Source: Desulfomonile sp963700305
GTDB lineage: Bacteria; Desulfobacterota; Desulfomonilia; Desulfomonilales; Desulfomonilaceae
Length of the DNA stretch: 64,000 nucleotides
Reading direction: 5' to 3'
NCBI GenBank assembly: GCA_963700305.1
Contig: CAVOXB010000022.1
Span: 62,001 to 126,000 of the forward strand
Shown: in pieces, positions 18,710 through 27,552 of the stretch
Layout: every line of letters starts with the position of its first letter
Numbering within the stretch: position 1 is the stretch's first letter
Made by a program: the position numbers and the translations under genes
The notes under the pieces: model-generated
Database searches by the model: none
What the model saw: only the letters and a program-made list of their open reading frames with translations
Told to the model about the DNA's origin: nothing

Positions 18710-20636
18710 TTTTCTTTACGCTTTCTGACTACAGTTCGAGCTTCTTCGGGGATAGGAGGCGGAACAGGTTCGCCAGAAATTTTCTTCACCGCACGAAAAC
18801 GGGAAGGGCACACTTCGAAGCAGGTTCCGCACTTCGTGCATTTCTCCTGGTCGACGATATGAATCAGTTTCTTGCCGCCTATAATCGCCTCTGAAGGGCA
18901 TTTCTTAGCACAAGTCGTGCAAGCCTGGCACTTCTCCGGGTCAATATAGAAGGAGATCAGCTCCTTGCACGATAGGGCCGGGCATCGCTTCTCCTTGACG
19001 TGCGCCTCATACTCATCTCTAAAGTATTGCAGCGTGCTCAAAAACGGGTTAGGGGAACTCTTACCTAAAGCACAAAGGGCCGCTTCCTTGGCTGTCTCGG
19101 ATAGCTGCTCCAAAAGCTCGATGTCGCCCTCTTTCCCCTTTCCTTTGGTGATATCTGGTGAGAATCTTAAGCATCTGTCTCATGCCTTCACGGCAGGGAA
19201 CACATTTGCCGCACGATTCATCAGTGAGGAACTCGAGGAAGTACCTCGCGACATCGACCATGCAGGTATCTTCGTCCATTATGATCATCCCACCAGAGCC
19301 CATCATTGATCCGGCCTTGGTGAGTTCATCAAAGCCAACCTGCAAATCCAACAGTTCCTCAGGGAGACATCCGCCGGACGGTCCTCCGGTCTGCACTGCT
19401 TTGAACTTCTTGCCTCCAGGGATTCCGCCGCCGATCTTGTAAATAATATCTCTCAGAGACGTGCCCATCGGTACTTCAACGAGGCCCGTATTGGTTATTT
19501 TACCGACCAGGGAGAAAATCTTCGTGCCCTTGCTGGTATCAGTTCCGAACTGAGTAAACCAGTCGGCTCCGTTGTTGATGATGAGAGGCACATTGGCCCA
19601 TGTCTCGACATTGTTCAAGACGCTGGGTCTGCCCCAGAGGCCCACGACGTTGGAACGGATGTACTTGGGTCTGGGCTCTCCTGCCCTGCCTTCCAATGCC
19701 GTCATCAGAGCGGTTGATTCACCGCAGACGAAAGCGCCGGCTCCTTTGTGGACCTTGACGACGAAATCAAAGCCTGAGCCAAGGATGTTTTTCCCGAGAA
19801 AGCCATACTCCTCGGCCTGCCGGATAGCGATGTTCACATTCTCTACCGCCAGGGGGTATTCCTGCCTCACATAAATATAGCCCTCGTGCGAACCGATGGC
19901 ATACGCACCGATGGCCAACCCCTCGAGGACTGAGTGAGGATTCCCCTCGAGAAGACTCCTGTCCATATAAGCTCCAGGGTCTCCCTCGTCTGCATTGACG
20001 ATCACATACTTCATCGTCGCCAGGGGCATTACGGGATCCTTCCCACTTGGCCCCTGCGGGAAAGCCGCCGCCGCCTCTCCCTCTCAGATTTGCTTTCTTG
20101 ACTTCCTCTACAACCTGGTCGGCAGTCATCCCGGAAAGAACCTTGGACAACGCAGAATAACCGCCAATTGCCAGATAGTCATCGATATTCTTGGGATCGA
20201 CACTTACGTTGGAACCGAAAACAATACGGCCCTGGTTCTTGTAGAAGGGGATATCAGATTCATGGACTATCTTTTCGTTGGTGGCAGGGTCGGTGTAGAG
20301 CAAACGCTCTATGACCTTCTTCCCCTTGATAGTCTCGGAGATAATTTCAGGAACATCCTCAGGCTTTATCTGGAAATAGCATATTTCCTCAGGGCGAATA
20401 ACGATAATGGGGCCCCGCTCACAAAAGCCGTGGCAACCGGTCCTCCTGAATTCCACCTCACCGTCTAAACCTTGTTTTTGGATTTCCTCTTGGATACTGG
20501 CAGCCACTTCCCGACTTCCAGAAGCATGGCAAGCAGATCCGGAACAGAGCGTAATGCAGGTTTTATTGGGGTCTCTTTCCGATAGGAGGTTTTTCCTAAA
20601 TGCTTCCAATTCAGCGGGTGAATTTATCCGCGACAT
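18706..20636 (-). CDS. bamH: BamH, NuoF-like flavin/iron-sulfur subunit, two frameshifts
   Basis: Three frames join into about 643 residues. The order is a thioredoxin-like [2Fe-2S] domain (CITLCSGSACHASGS, then GCHGFCERGP), the NADH/FMN domain (LRGRGGGGFPAGAKWEG), the CGKCVPCREG cluster site and a C-terminal 2x[4Fe-4S] ferredoxin (CQACTTCAKKCP, CTKCGTCFEVCP). This is the architecture of NuoF/HydB-type subunits. Frame breaks lie near 20030 (APGDD | MKYVIVNADEG) and near 19148 (MLKILT | DITKGKGKE). All motifs survive on both sides of each break, so base-calling errors are likely. It starts 9 bases after bamG and ends overlapping bamI. Confidence 0.85.
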
Positions 20637-20645
20637 AGTTTTTCC

Positions 20646-21098
20646 TTAATCATAGTTTTTTAACACGTCTGCGGTCTGCGCCGGCGCCATCTTACCGTGA
20701 GTCTTTCCATCGATCTCCACCACCGGTCCCAAAGCACAACAGCCGAGGCAGTTAACGGTCTCCAGGCTGAACTTCAGATCCAGGTCTGTTTCACCCGGTT
20801 CAATTCCCGTAAGGCCTTCCACCGTGTCAAGCACGCGCGACGCACCCCGAACATGGCAGGCCGTTCCCATACAAACGTGAATTTGATGGCGTCCCTTAGG
20901 AACCAGACTGAAGGCTTTGTAGAAGGTAGCGATATGCTGTATCCGGGTCAAAGGAACCTGCAACCTTTCGGCGACCTTCTCCAATGCCTCACCGGGAAGC
21001 CAGTTATTTTCTGCCTGAATGTCCAGTAACACCTGAATGAGATAACTGGGCTCGCAGTTGTATTTGTCAATTATCTGGTCGATTCTGTCTTTGTCCAT
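20646..21098 (-). CDS. bamG: BamG, NuoE-like [2Fe-2S] subunit
   Basis: 150 residues matching the NuoE/HoxE thioredoxin-like ferredoxin. An N-terminal helical part (DQIIDKYNCEPSYLIQVLL) precedes the four cluster cysteines, in HVCMGTACHVRGA and ETVNCLGCCALGP. It is normal length for the family and clean in frame. It lies between bamF (53-base gap) and bamH (9-base gap). With BamH and BamI it forms the Nuo-like electron input/output module of the complex. Confidence 0.88.
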   Translation of the reverse strand: MDKDRIDQIIDKYNCEPSYLIQVLLDIQAENNWLPGEALEKVAERLQVPLTRIQHIATFYKAFSLVPKGRHQIHVCMGTACHVRGASRVLDTVEGLTGIEPGETDLDLKFSLETVNCLGCCALGPVVEIDGKTHGKMAPAQTADVLKNYD

Positions 21099-21151
21099 GA
21101 CCTCTGTCCTAATCTTCTTCTTTCTTCTTATCCACCGCCTGCTTTTTCACC

Positions 21152-21919
21152 TCAGGCGAGAGCAAAACACTTCCGGCTTTCATCGTATCGGACTAATCTT
21201 TGCTTCGATGAGGCATTAAGGTGTTTTGATACCTTAGACGGGGTTAGGCCTAAAGTCTTTGCAATTTCTGCAGTTGAAAGGGGGCCTTCCCGCAGAAGCG
21301 ACACGATTTGGGATATTGCCAATTTATTTGCGACTGTTTCTTCGAATAGCCGGTTCAGCTCGTCACTGGCGAAGAATTTATAGTATTCTTCTTCCGGCAT
21401 AGCAGGCAGTCTCAGCCTCTCCCTCTCCACCAGCCTGATGTAAGGGATTAGTTTTGTCACCGATTCAAGTCTGAACTTCAAGGTACTTTCGTCTATCCCT
21501 TCGCCTTTGCCAAGTGGTCCTAGCTCCTTCACCTTCTTGACGAAACCATTAACCCCTTCGACAAAAAGGTTGGCTTCACTGCCGGACATAAATTCGATCT
21601 TCAATCTCTCAGGGTTCAGCCCTATGTGTTCCAGCAATTTCTTAGCTAGATTCACCATGGTTAAGGCATGGTAATTTCCATGAGTAGTATAGTTACATTC
21701 ATTCAAGTGGCAGGCACCAATGAACACCCCATCCGCTCCCTTCGAGAGAGCCCGGAAAACATGTGTCAGATCGACTCGACCGGAACACATGACGCGAATA
21801 AGCCTCATTTCAGTTGTATATTGACTTCTGGAAACTCCAGCTAAGTCGGCTGCGCCGTATGCTCACCAATGGCACACAAACCCTAAGACTTTTGGTTTGA
21901 ATTTAAGTCCTGCACTCAT
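21152..21919 (-). CDS. bamF: BamF, MvhD/VhuD-like selenoprotein (in-frame UGA at residue 19)
   Basis: The ATG at 21917-21919 follows GAGGAG. It gives MSAGLKFKPKVLGFVCHW, then UGA (21863-21865), then AYGAADLAGVSR and the long conserved frame (RLIRVMCSGRVDLTHVF). In MvhD/FlpD-type proteins this place reads CNWC-Y-GAD-AG, so the UGA replaces the second Cys of the cluster motif. Selenocysteine is the natural reading (255 residues in total). VhuD selenoproteins and Sec-containing benzoate-pathway proteins are known. Further Cys sites (CSGRV, CHLNEC) are present. The last 60 or so residues form a winged-helix-like tail (STAEIAKTLGLTPSKVSKHL) that I do not expect in MvhD. Confidence 0.85.
21863..21865 (-). 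other. bamF: selenocysteine UGA codon in bamF
   Basis: This in-frame TGA sits between CHW and AYGAADLAGVSR, replacing the Cys expected in MvhD-like proteins. A weak stem (CAGC/GCTG, loop CGACTTA) begins about ten bases after it. I cannot confirm it as a bacterial SECIS by eye. Confidence 0.8.
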
Positions 21920-21980
21920 ACTAGTTGTCTCCTCGTACTTGGTAATCCCGGCTTTATTCATTCGTATGTTTCTACACATC

Positions 21981-24900
21981 TCAAACCGCAGCATCCACTG
22001 GCTGTATGACATCTTCCTCTGGAAACGCCGCATCAATTTCGCACAAGAGCTCTTCATCGGTGAAGTGCTTCAGTTGTATAGCATTGGTTGCACACTTGGT
22101 GTTGCAGAGACCATCTCCTTTACAGAGGACAGGGTTAACCCTGGCCTTTCTGCCCTCCGGCGATTCATAAAACTCTATGGCGCCATAGTTACACGCCGTG
22201 ATGCATGCCCCGCAGCGAAACGCATTTATTCTCATCCACCTCGCCACTGATCCGGAGGCGACCACAATATCGCGGGAGAGAAGCGTCAAGGCCCTGCCTG
22301 CGGCTCCATAAGCCTGGTTGATCGTTTCCTGGATAAACTTGGGATAATGAGCCAGTCCACAGAGATAAACGCCGTCCGTACCAAACTCGACAGGCCTTAG
22401 TTTGACATGGGCTTCTTTGAAGAAACCGTCCGGGCTCAAAGTTACCTTGAATAAGCCTGCTATTTCCTTGGTTGCTGCGGATGGGAATAACAGCGGCGGC
22501 CAAGGCAACGATATCAGCATCCAATTCGAGCTTCTTCCCTAAGATATAATCGGTCGCGGTAACCTTCAGGACGGGCCGGCCATCCTCCGCCTCGCCGGTT
22601 CCACCTGAGGTTTATCCTGCGGTTCATAGCGGATAAACTTTATGTCCTTGTTTGAAGCTTCCCGGTAATAATCCTCGTTAAATCCGTAGGTTCTCATGTC
22701 CCGAAAGAGGATGTAGATGTCCATCTCGGGATTTATCTCTTTCAGTTTCAATGCGTTCTTTACAGACTCACTGCAACATAACCGGCTGCAGTAATTTCTG
22801 TCTTCATTTCTGCAGCCTACGCATTGGATCATAACGAGACTTTGTGCGTTGATTACCTTTTCGTCTTCTTGGGTGATCTGCTCTTCCAACTCAAGGTGGG
22901 TCATACCCTGTCATCTTCTCCATAAAGGTATTCGGAAGGCGTATATAGATCGGCGCCTATAGCAAGAACCGCCGCACCGTGTTTTATGTCTGTGAATCCG
23001 CTGTTCAGACTTCACGGAGGTCACGAAATTCCCAACATAACCTGTGGCGCCCGTGATTGTCGCATCATGATAGACATGTATCAGGCGGTGTTGATACACC
23101 TTTGTTATGAGATCGCTCAGGTACTCCTGAACATCCAGTCCATCCAGCGTGGAATGAATCTTTCGTGCTATTCCTCCAAGCTCAGAATTCTTTTCCACCA
23201 GGTGCACCTCATGCCCCTGGTTGGCAATGGAGAGCGCACAATTCATGCCGGCTATGCCTCCACCGACCACCAGTGCGGACTTGTTCACCGGCAGGTCAAA
23301 TTCCTGTAATGACTCCAAATGGCCAGCTCGAGCAATCGGACTTTCCGGACAATATCCTTTGCCTTCTGGGTTGCTTCTTCCTTTTCTTTGGAGTGGACCC
23401 AGGAGTTGTGCTCCCTGATATTGGCCATTTCCAGTAATATTGATTAATTCCCGCTTCTCTAAGGGTGTCCCGGAAAAGCGGTTCAAGGGTCCTGGGGCTG
23501 CACGCAGCGATAACAACTCGATTGAGCCCCTTTTCCTTCGTCATGTCAGTTATTTGTTTGGCGGAATTGGTAGCGCAGGAAAATAGCTGTTCCTGGGCGT
23601 GGACAACATTCGGCAGCGTTTTGCAGTACTCGACTGTTTCAGGAACATTGACTATCCTGCCGATGTTGGCCCCGCAATGGCATACAAAGACTCCTATCTT
23701 TGGCTCCTCCTCGGAGACATCCCTTTCCGGTGGATATATCCTTTCTTTAGCGAGGTTTCCTCGCCTATAGCCGAGGAGTTCACCGATTTGGGAGCCCGCT
23801 CCGCTGGCGCTGAAGACCGACTCGGGGATATCGATAGGACCCTGGAAGCCTCCGCTTACAAAGATCCCGGCTCTGCTCGTGGACATAGGATTGACGGGAT
23901 TGACCTTGCAAAAATCATGAGGATTGAGTTCTATGCCGAATTTGTCTGCAATGGACTTCACACCAACAGGAGGGTTCAACCCAACGGACAAGACCACCAG
24001 ATCGAACTCTTCTTCCTTTACACCGTCTTCGTTTGTAGAATATCGTACTGTGACATTCTTGGTTTCCGGGTTCTCCTTTACGATTGACACGTAGCTTCTC
24101 ATAAAGCGAACCCCAGGAAGTTCTCCGTTCTTTGGTAGTATCGTTCAAAATCCTTGCCATAGGAGCGAATATCATTATGAAATATCGTGCACTCTGCATC
24201 TGAGTAATGATCCTTTGTCAGAATCACCTGCTTCTGGGTATAAGTGCAGCATACGCCTGAGCAATAACTATTCTCGCCCGGTGTAACCCGTCTGGAACCG
24301 ACGCATTGAATCCAGGCTATCTTATGGGGATGTTTCTTGTCCGAGGCACGCAGTATCTCGCCCTCGAACGGCCCGGTGGAGGATAACAGTCGTTCATAGT
24401 CCATACTGGTTACTACGTTCTGCAAACTCTCCGTAGCGATACTCCTGCTTCACCTTTGGATCAAAGGGCTCAAGGCCGGGAGACAGAATGATTGCTCCTA
24501 CTTTGATTTCCATCTTCTCCGGCTTTTGCTGAAAATCTATGGCCTTGGCCTGACATACTCCTTCGCAAATACGGCATTTCTTCTCTTTAAGATAAATGCA
24601 GCTTTCATCAATATATGAGACGAGCGGAATCGCCTGAGAGAAGTATACGTGGACCGCCTTATTCTTCGATATTTCCTGATTAAATTGATCAGGGTATTCG
24701 ATCGGGCAGTATTCTACACAAGTCGTACAACCCGTGCATTTCTCCTCTAGAATGTATCTGGGCTTCTTCGTAAGGGTTACCTTAAAGTCTCCCACTTCTC
24801 CCTCTACATTATTGACTTCAGTAAAGGTCAGAACCTCTATATTCGGGTGCCGGCCGACCTCGACCAGCTTGGGTGAGAGAATTCACATGGAACAGTCATT

Positions 24901-25113
24901 GGTGGGAAAGGTCTTGTCAAGCTGGGCCATATGGCCTCCGATGCTCGGCGCCTTCTCCACCAGGTAAACCTTGAAACCTGCAGTGGCAAGGTCAAGAGAG
25001 GCTTGAATACCGCTGACCCCTCCGCCAACAACCATTACGTCTCCGAAATGATTCTCTCCGAGGTCTCCGCAAAGCTGCCGGATTTTTTCCTTCAGCAATT
25101 GTTCTTCTTCCAT
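21981..25113 (-). CDS. bamE: BamE, HdrA-like selenoflavoprotein, many frameshifts
   Basis: Pieces in all three frames assemble to about 1040 residues. In order: FAD site (VVGGGVSGIQASLDLA), the HdrA motif GGHMAQLDKTFPTNDCSM-UGA-ILSPKLVEVGRHP, ferredoxin Cys (CTGCTTCVEYCP), CRICEGVC, CVGSRR..CSGVCC, a second FAD site (VVGGGIAGMNCALSIA), CVGCRNEDRNYCSRLCC, the HdrA C-terminal GLAHYPKFIQETINQAYGA and two final clusters. HdrA-type proteins bifurcate electrons through FAD, and in the Bam complex this role is proposed for driving benzoyl-CoA reduction. I count about ten single-base frame breaks (near 24425, 24115, 23437, 23330, 22965, 22906, 22595, 22475, 22250 and 22225), many at short homopolymers. 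The ATG at 25113 follows GAGGTG. Confidence 0.82.
24883..24885 (-). other. bamE: selenocysteine UGA codon in bamE (residue 77)
   Basis: TGA lies between DCSM and ILSPKLVE, exactly where HdrA proteins have Cys, or selenocysteine in some methanogens such as Methanocaldococcus jannaschii. The frame continues cleanly for about 150 codons beyond it. A possible stem-loop (GCTG/CGGC with GGTC in the loop) starts about 13 bases downstream. SECIS identity is not proven. Confidence 0.8.
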
Positions 25114-25207
25114 CTTCTATCACCTCATCGGACGGCATGTGCGGTTGCCGGAAGCCACCTGGAGGCAATCCGAACCGAGCCGTTGTATGCGTATTTTAGT
25201 GAATTTG

Positions 25208-25741
25208 TTAGTCCAGATCTAATTGGACTTTGCATTGGTTACATTTCATCGCGCCGCGGAAAACCCTATTGCCGCACGCAGGACATATATAGCGGGCTTC
25301 TTCGTCTCGAATCCACTTTTCGGTACCGAACTCTCGTCGATATGGGACAGCCCGGAGAATAACCTTCTTGCCAATGGCCATGGAGAAATTGTCAATGTAA
25401 TGACATGGAAATTCATTGCATTGATGACACCCTGTGTATCCTTTCTCTTTTGTGCAGTTCCTGATCTCACACTGGCGACAATGCATAAACTGTTCATCGG
25501 ACAAGCAGCCACGGCACCGAATGTCATCTACTGATAGGCCTTCGGTGTTAGGGAGTGTACCCTTGCCGGGAGTTCCTCCCTTGTAAAGATTTACCAGCCG
25601 CTCCTTGAGCTTAACGTTATTATCGCGGTGTGCAATATAGATGGCACAGACGCCGCAATAGAGGCCACAAGGAGAAATGAAATCGGGATTTATCGCCACA
25701 GCTTTCGTTCCTCCTGATGGATTAATTTCGTATTTTGACAT
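25208..25741 (-). CDS. cysteine-rich DUF3795-like protein within the bam operon
   Basis: About 177 residues from ATG 25739-25741, with no strong ribosome-binding site. Cysteines come in zinc- or cluster-type pairs: CGLYCGVC near residue 25, then CRGC, HCRQCEIRNC, CHQCNEFPC and a C-terminal zinc ribbon (CPACGNR..MKCNQCK). The central part looks like DUF3795, a small Cys-rich family common in anaerobes. It sits between bamD (25-base gap) and bamE (94-base gap) on the same strand, a place where the described bam clusters I know of have no gene. A role in assembly or metal delivery for the complex is a guess. Confidence 0.7.
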   Translation of the reverse strand: MSKYEINPSGGTKAVAINPDFISPCGLYCGVCAIYIAHRDNNVKLKERLVNLYKGGTPGKGTLPNTEGLSVDDIRCRGCLSDEQFMHCRQCEIRNCTKEKGYTGCHQCNEFPCHYIDNFSMAIGKKVILRAVPYRREFGTEKWIRDEEARYICPACGNRVFRGAMKCNQCKVQLDLD

Positions 25742-25766
25742 ACGCAACACGCGGTACTTCGGTTCT

Positions 25767-26918
25767 CTAAATCACTTCCTGGATGATTTCGGTGATGTCT
25801 TTAACCTCAATTTTTTCAGTAGCATCCAGGGTTAAGCGACTATCCTCAAAATTGGCGATGCAATATGGGCAGGCAGTCACCAACACTTCTGCGCCGACCT
25901 CCATGGCCTGTTCCAATCTTAGGTCGCAGAATCTTTCACCTTTGGGAGTTTCCATCCAGATCCTGCCTCCTCCCCCGCCGCAACAGAGACTGTCTACCCC
26001 TGAATCAACCATCTCATGCAGTTCTAGGCCGGATATCTTCTTCAGGACCTGCCTTGGTTCGTCGTATATGCCGTTATGTCGACCCAGGTAACAGGGGTCG
26101 TGGTACGTTATTTTCTTATTGTAATCATTCTTAATCTTAAGCCTTCCCTCGTTCAGCAACTCGAACAGGAACTGAGACAGATGAACTATCTCGAAGTGCA
26201 CCATAAAATCGGGATACTCGTTCGTGAACGTATGATAGCAATGAGGAGATGAGACGAGGATCTTCTTCACCCCATTTTCGATAAAAGTCTTGATGTTTTC
26301 CTTGGCCAGGCGTCTGAATAATTCTTCTTCACCCGTCTTGCGGATACTTTCTCCGCAGCAGTTCTCCTTTTCGCCTAAAATCCCGAAATCCACCCCTGCC
26401 TTGTTAAGAATATTGGCTGTGGCCCTGGCCACCTTTTTTAATCTCGGATCATAGCTGAGGTAGCAGCCTGGAAAATATAAGAATTCCGTCCCCTCAGTGA
26501 ACGGTTTTACAGATAGACCTTCCGCCCACTTTGCCCTGTTTTTCCGCTCTTCACTCAAGGGGTTACCTTCGCCAACGAGGCTTGCGCTCGCCGTGCGGAC
26601 TGGCTTGACGGAAGGCGGGAAGACCTGATATTCCGTGGCAATCTTGCGTAAGGCCACCCCGGAATCTATCTGTTTTACATCCCTGGGACACCGCTGAGGG
26701 CATCTTCCGCAGGTGGTGCAACGCCAGATATCTTCACTTTCTATCTCGGTCAAACCGAACGTCGCTTCTCGGACCAGCTTGCGCATACTGAAAGTTCTGA
26801 CCCTGTTCCACGGACAAACCGTATCGCACAACCCGCATTGAAAGCATCTTTTAAAGGCGTCTCCACCGCTCGCCTTTATTTCATCAACGATCTCTTTGAG
26901 GGGGGTTACAGTCTCCAC
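25767..26918 (-). CDS. bamD: BamD, HdrD/GlpC-like iron-sulfur subunit
   Basis: 383 residues. Two N-terminal [4Fe-4S] sites (CFQCGLCDTVCPW near 25, CTTCGRCPQRCPRD near 70) are followed by two CCG domains (ENCCGESIRK near 187 and DSLCCGGGGGR near 313). This is the HdrD/GlpC architecture. In heterodisulfide reductases the CCG domains carry a special cubane that handles electron pairs; here it would link BamE to BamBC. It is full length, clean in frame and 65 bases after bamC. Confidence 0.88.
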   Translation of the reverse strand: METVTPLKEIVDEIKASGGDAFKRCFQCGLCDTVCPWNRVRTFSMRKLVREATFGLTEIESEDIWRCTTCGRCPQRCPRDVKQIDSGVALRKIATEYQVFPPSVKPVRTASASLVGEGNPLSEERKNRAKWAEGLSVKPFTEGTEFLYFPGCYLSYDPRLKKVARATANILNKAGVDFGILGEKENCCGESIRKTGEEELFRRLAKENIKTFIENGVKKILVSSPHCYHTFTNEYPDFMVHFEIVHLSQFLFELLNEGRLKIKNDYNKKITYHDPCYLGRHNGIYDEPRQVLKKISGLELHEMVDSGVDSLCCGGGGGRIWMETPKGERFCDLRLEQAMEVGAEVLVTACPYCIANFEDSRLTLDATEKIEVKDITEIIQEVI

Positions 26919-26982
26919 TATCTTTACTTAGCCTCTTCTTTCATGTGTTGCTTAGAAACCGTTTTTTCGCCCTGTAATTGCG

Positions 26983-27531
26983 TTATTCCTTCTTTGATAG
27001 TGACATTCGGGCGACGGTGTCTATCATCTTGTCTAATCCATACTTGTTTGCCAATGCTTCCAATCCGATCTCCAACTCCACCTGCTCCGCCCCTTCTTCG
27101 ACTTCCTCTTCCCTTTCTTCGTAAGTCAGGGCATCGACCAAGCACCACTGGACACACAAGGGCTTCTCTAGTGTCGGGTCGCTTTCACACATGTCGCATT
27201 TCAGAGGGAGGCCCGAATCTGGTTCTTTGAAAACGTCCCTGGATGGACAGGAAGCCCTGCAGAAACCGCACTCGTCGTATTGCTTGCCGTCAATCGTGTA
27301 TTTGTCTCTGCCGGCACATTCGGCTGGAGTGTACTCACCTGCGTATACAGGAATATATATGTCTTTTATGGGTTCACGAATCACGCGGATACGGGCCCTC
27401 GCCGGATTATTGCTGCTATATCTTGGCGCGGCGTGAAAGGCGGAGCAGGCTACCTCACAGGCCCGGCAACCATTGCATTTATCAACGTCGACCTTTATCG
27501 TTTTTACGGTTTTCTTTTTTTTCTCACCCAT
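26983..27531 (-). CDS. bamC: BamC, ferredoxin-like subunit paired with BamB
   Basis: 182 residues from ATG 27531. An upstream GTG at 27543 is possible but overlaps the likely ribosome-binding region GGGGTGG. Cys groups CNGCRACEVACS, CGFCRASCP and CDMCES..CVQWC indicate three or four [4Fe-4S] clusters of the type found in electron-transfer subunits of AOR and DMSO-reductase families. In the characterised enzyme, BamC forms the active BamB2C2 core and feeds electrons to BamB. The tail is strongly acidic (YEEREEEVEEGAEQ). It begins 22 bases after bamB. Confidence 0.88.
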   Translation of the reverse strand: MGEKKKKTVKTIKVDVDKCNGCRACEVACSAFHAAPRYSSNNPARARIRVIREPIKDIYIPVYAGEYTPAECAGRDKYTIDGKQYDECGFCRASCPSRDVFKEPDSGLPLKCDMCESDPTLEKPLCVQWCLVDALTYEEREEEVEEGAEQVELEIGLEALANKYGLDKMIDTVARMSLSKKE

Positions 27532-27552
27532 GACGGTTACCACCCCTTCGCT

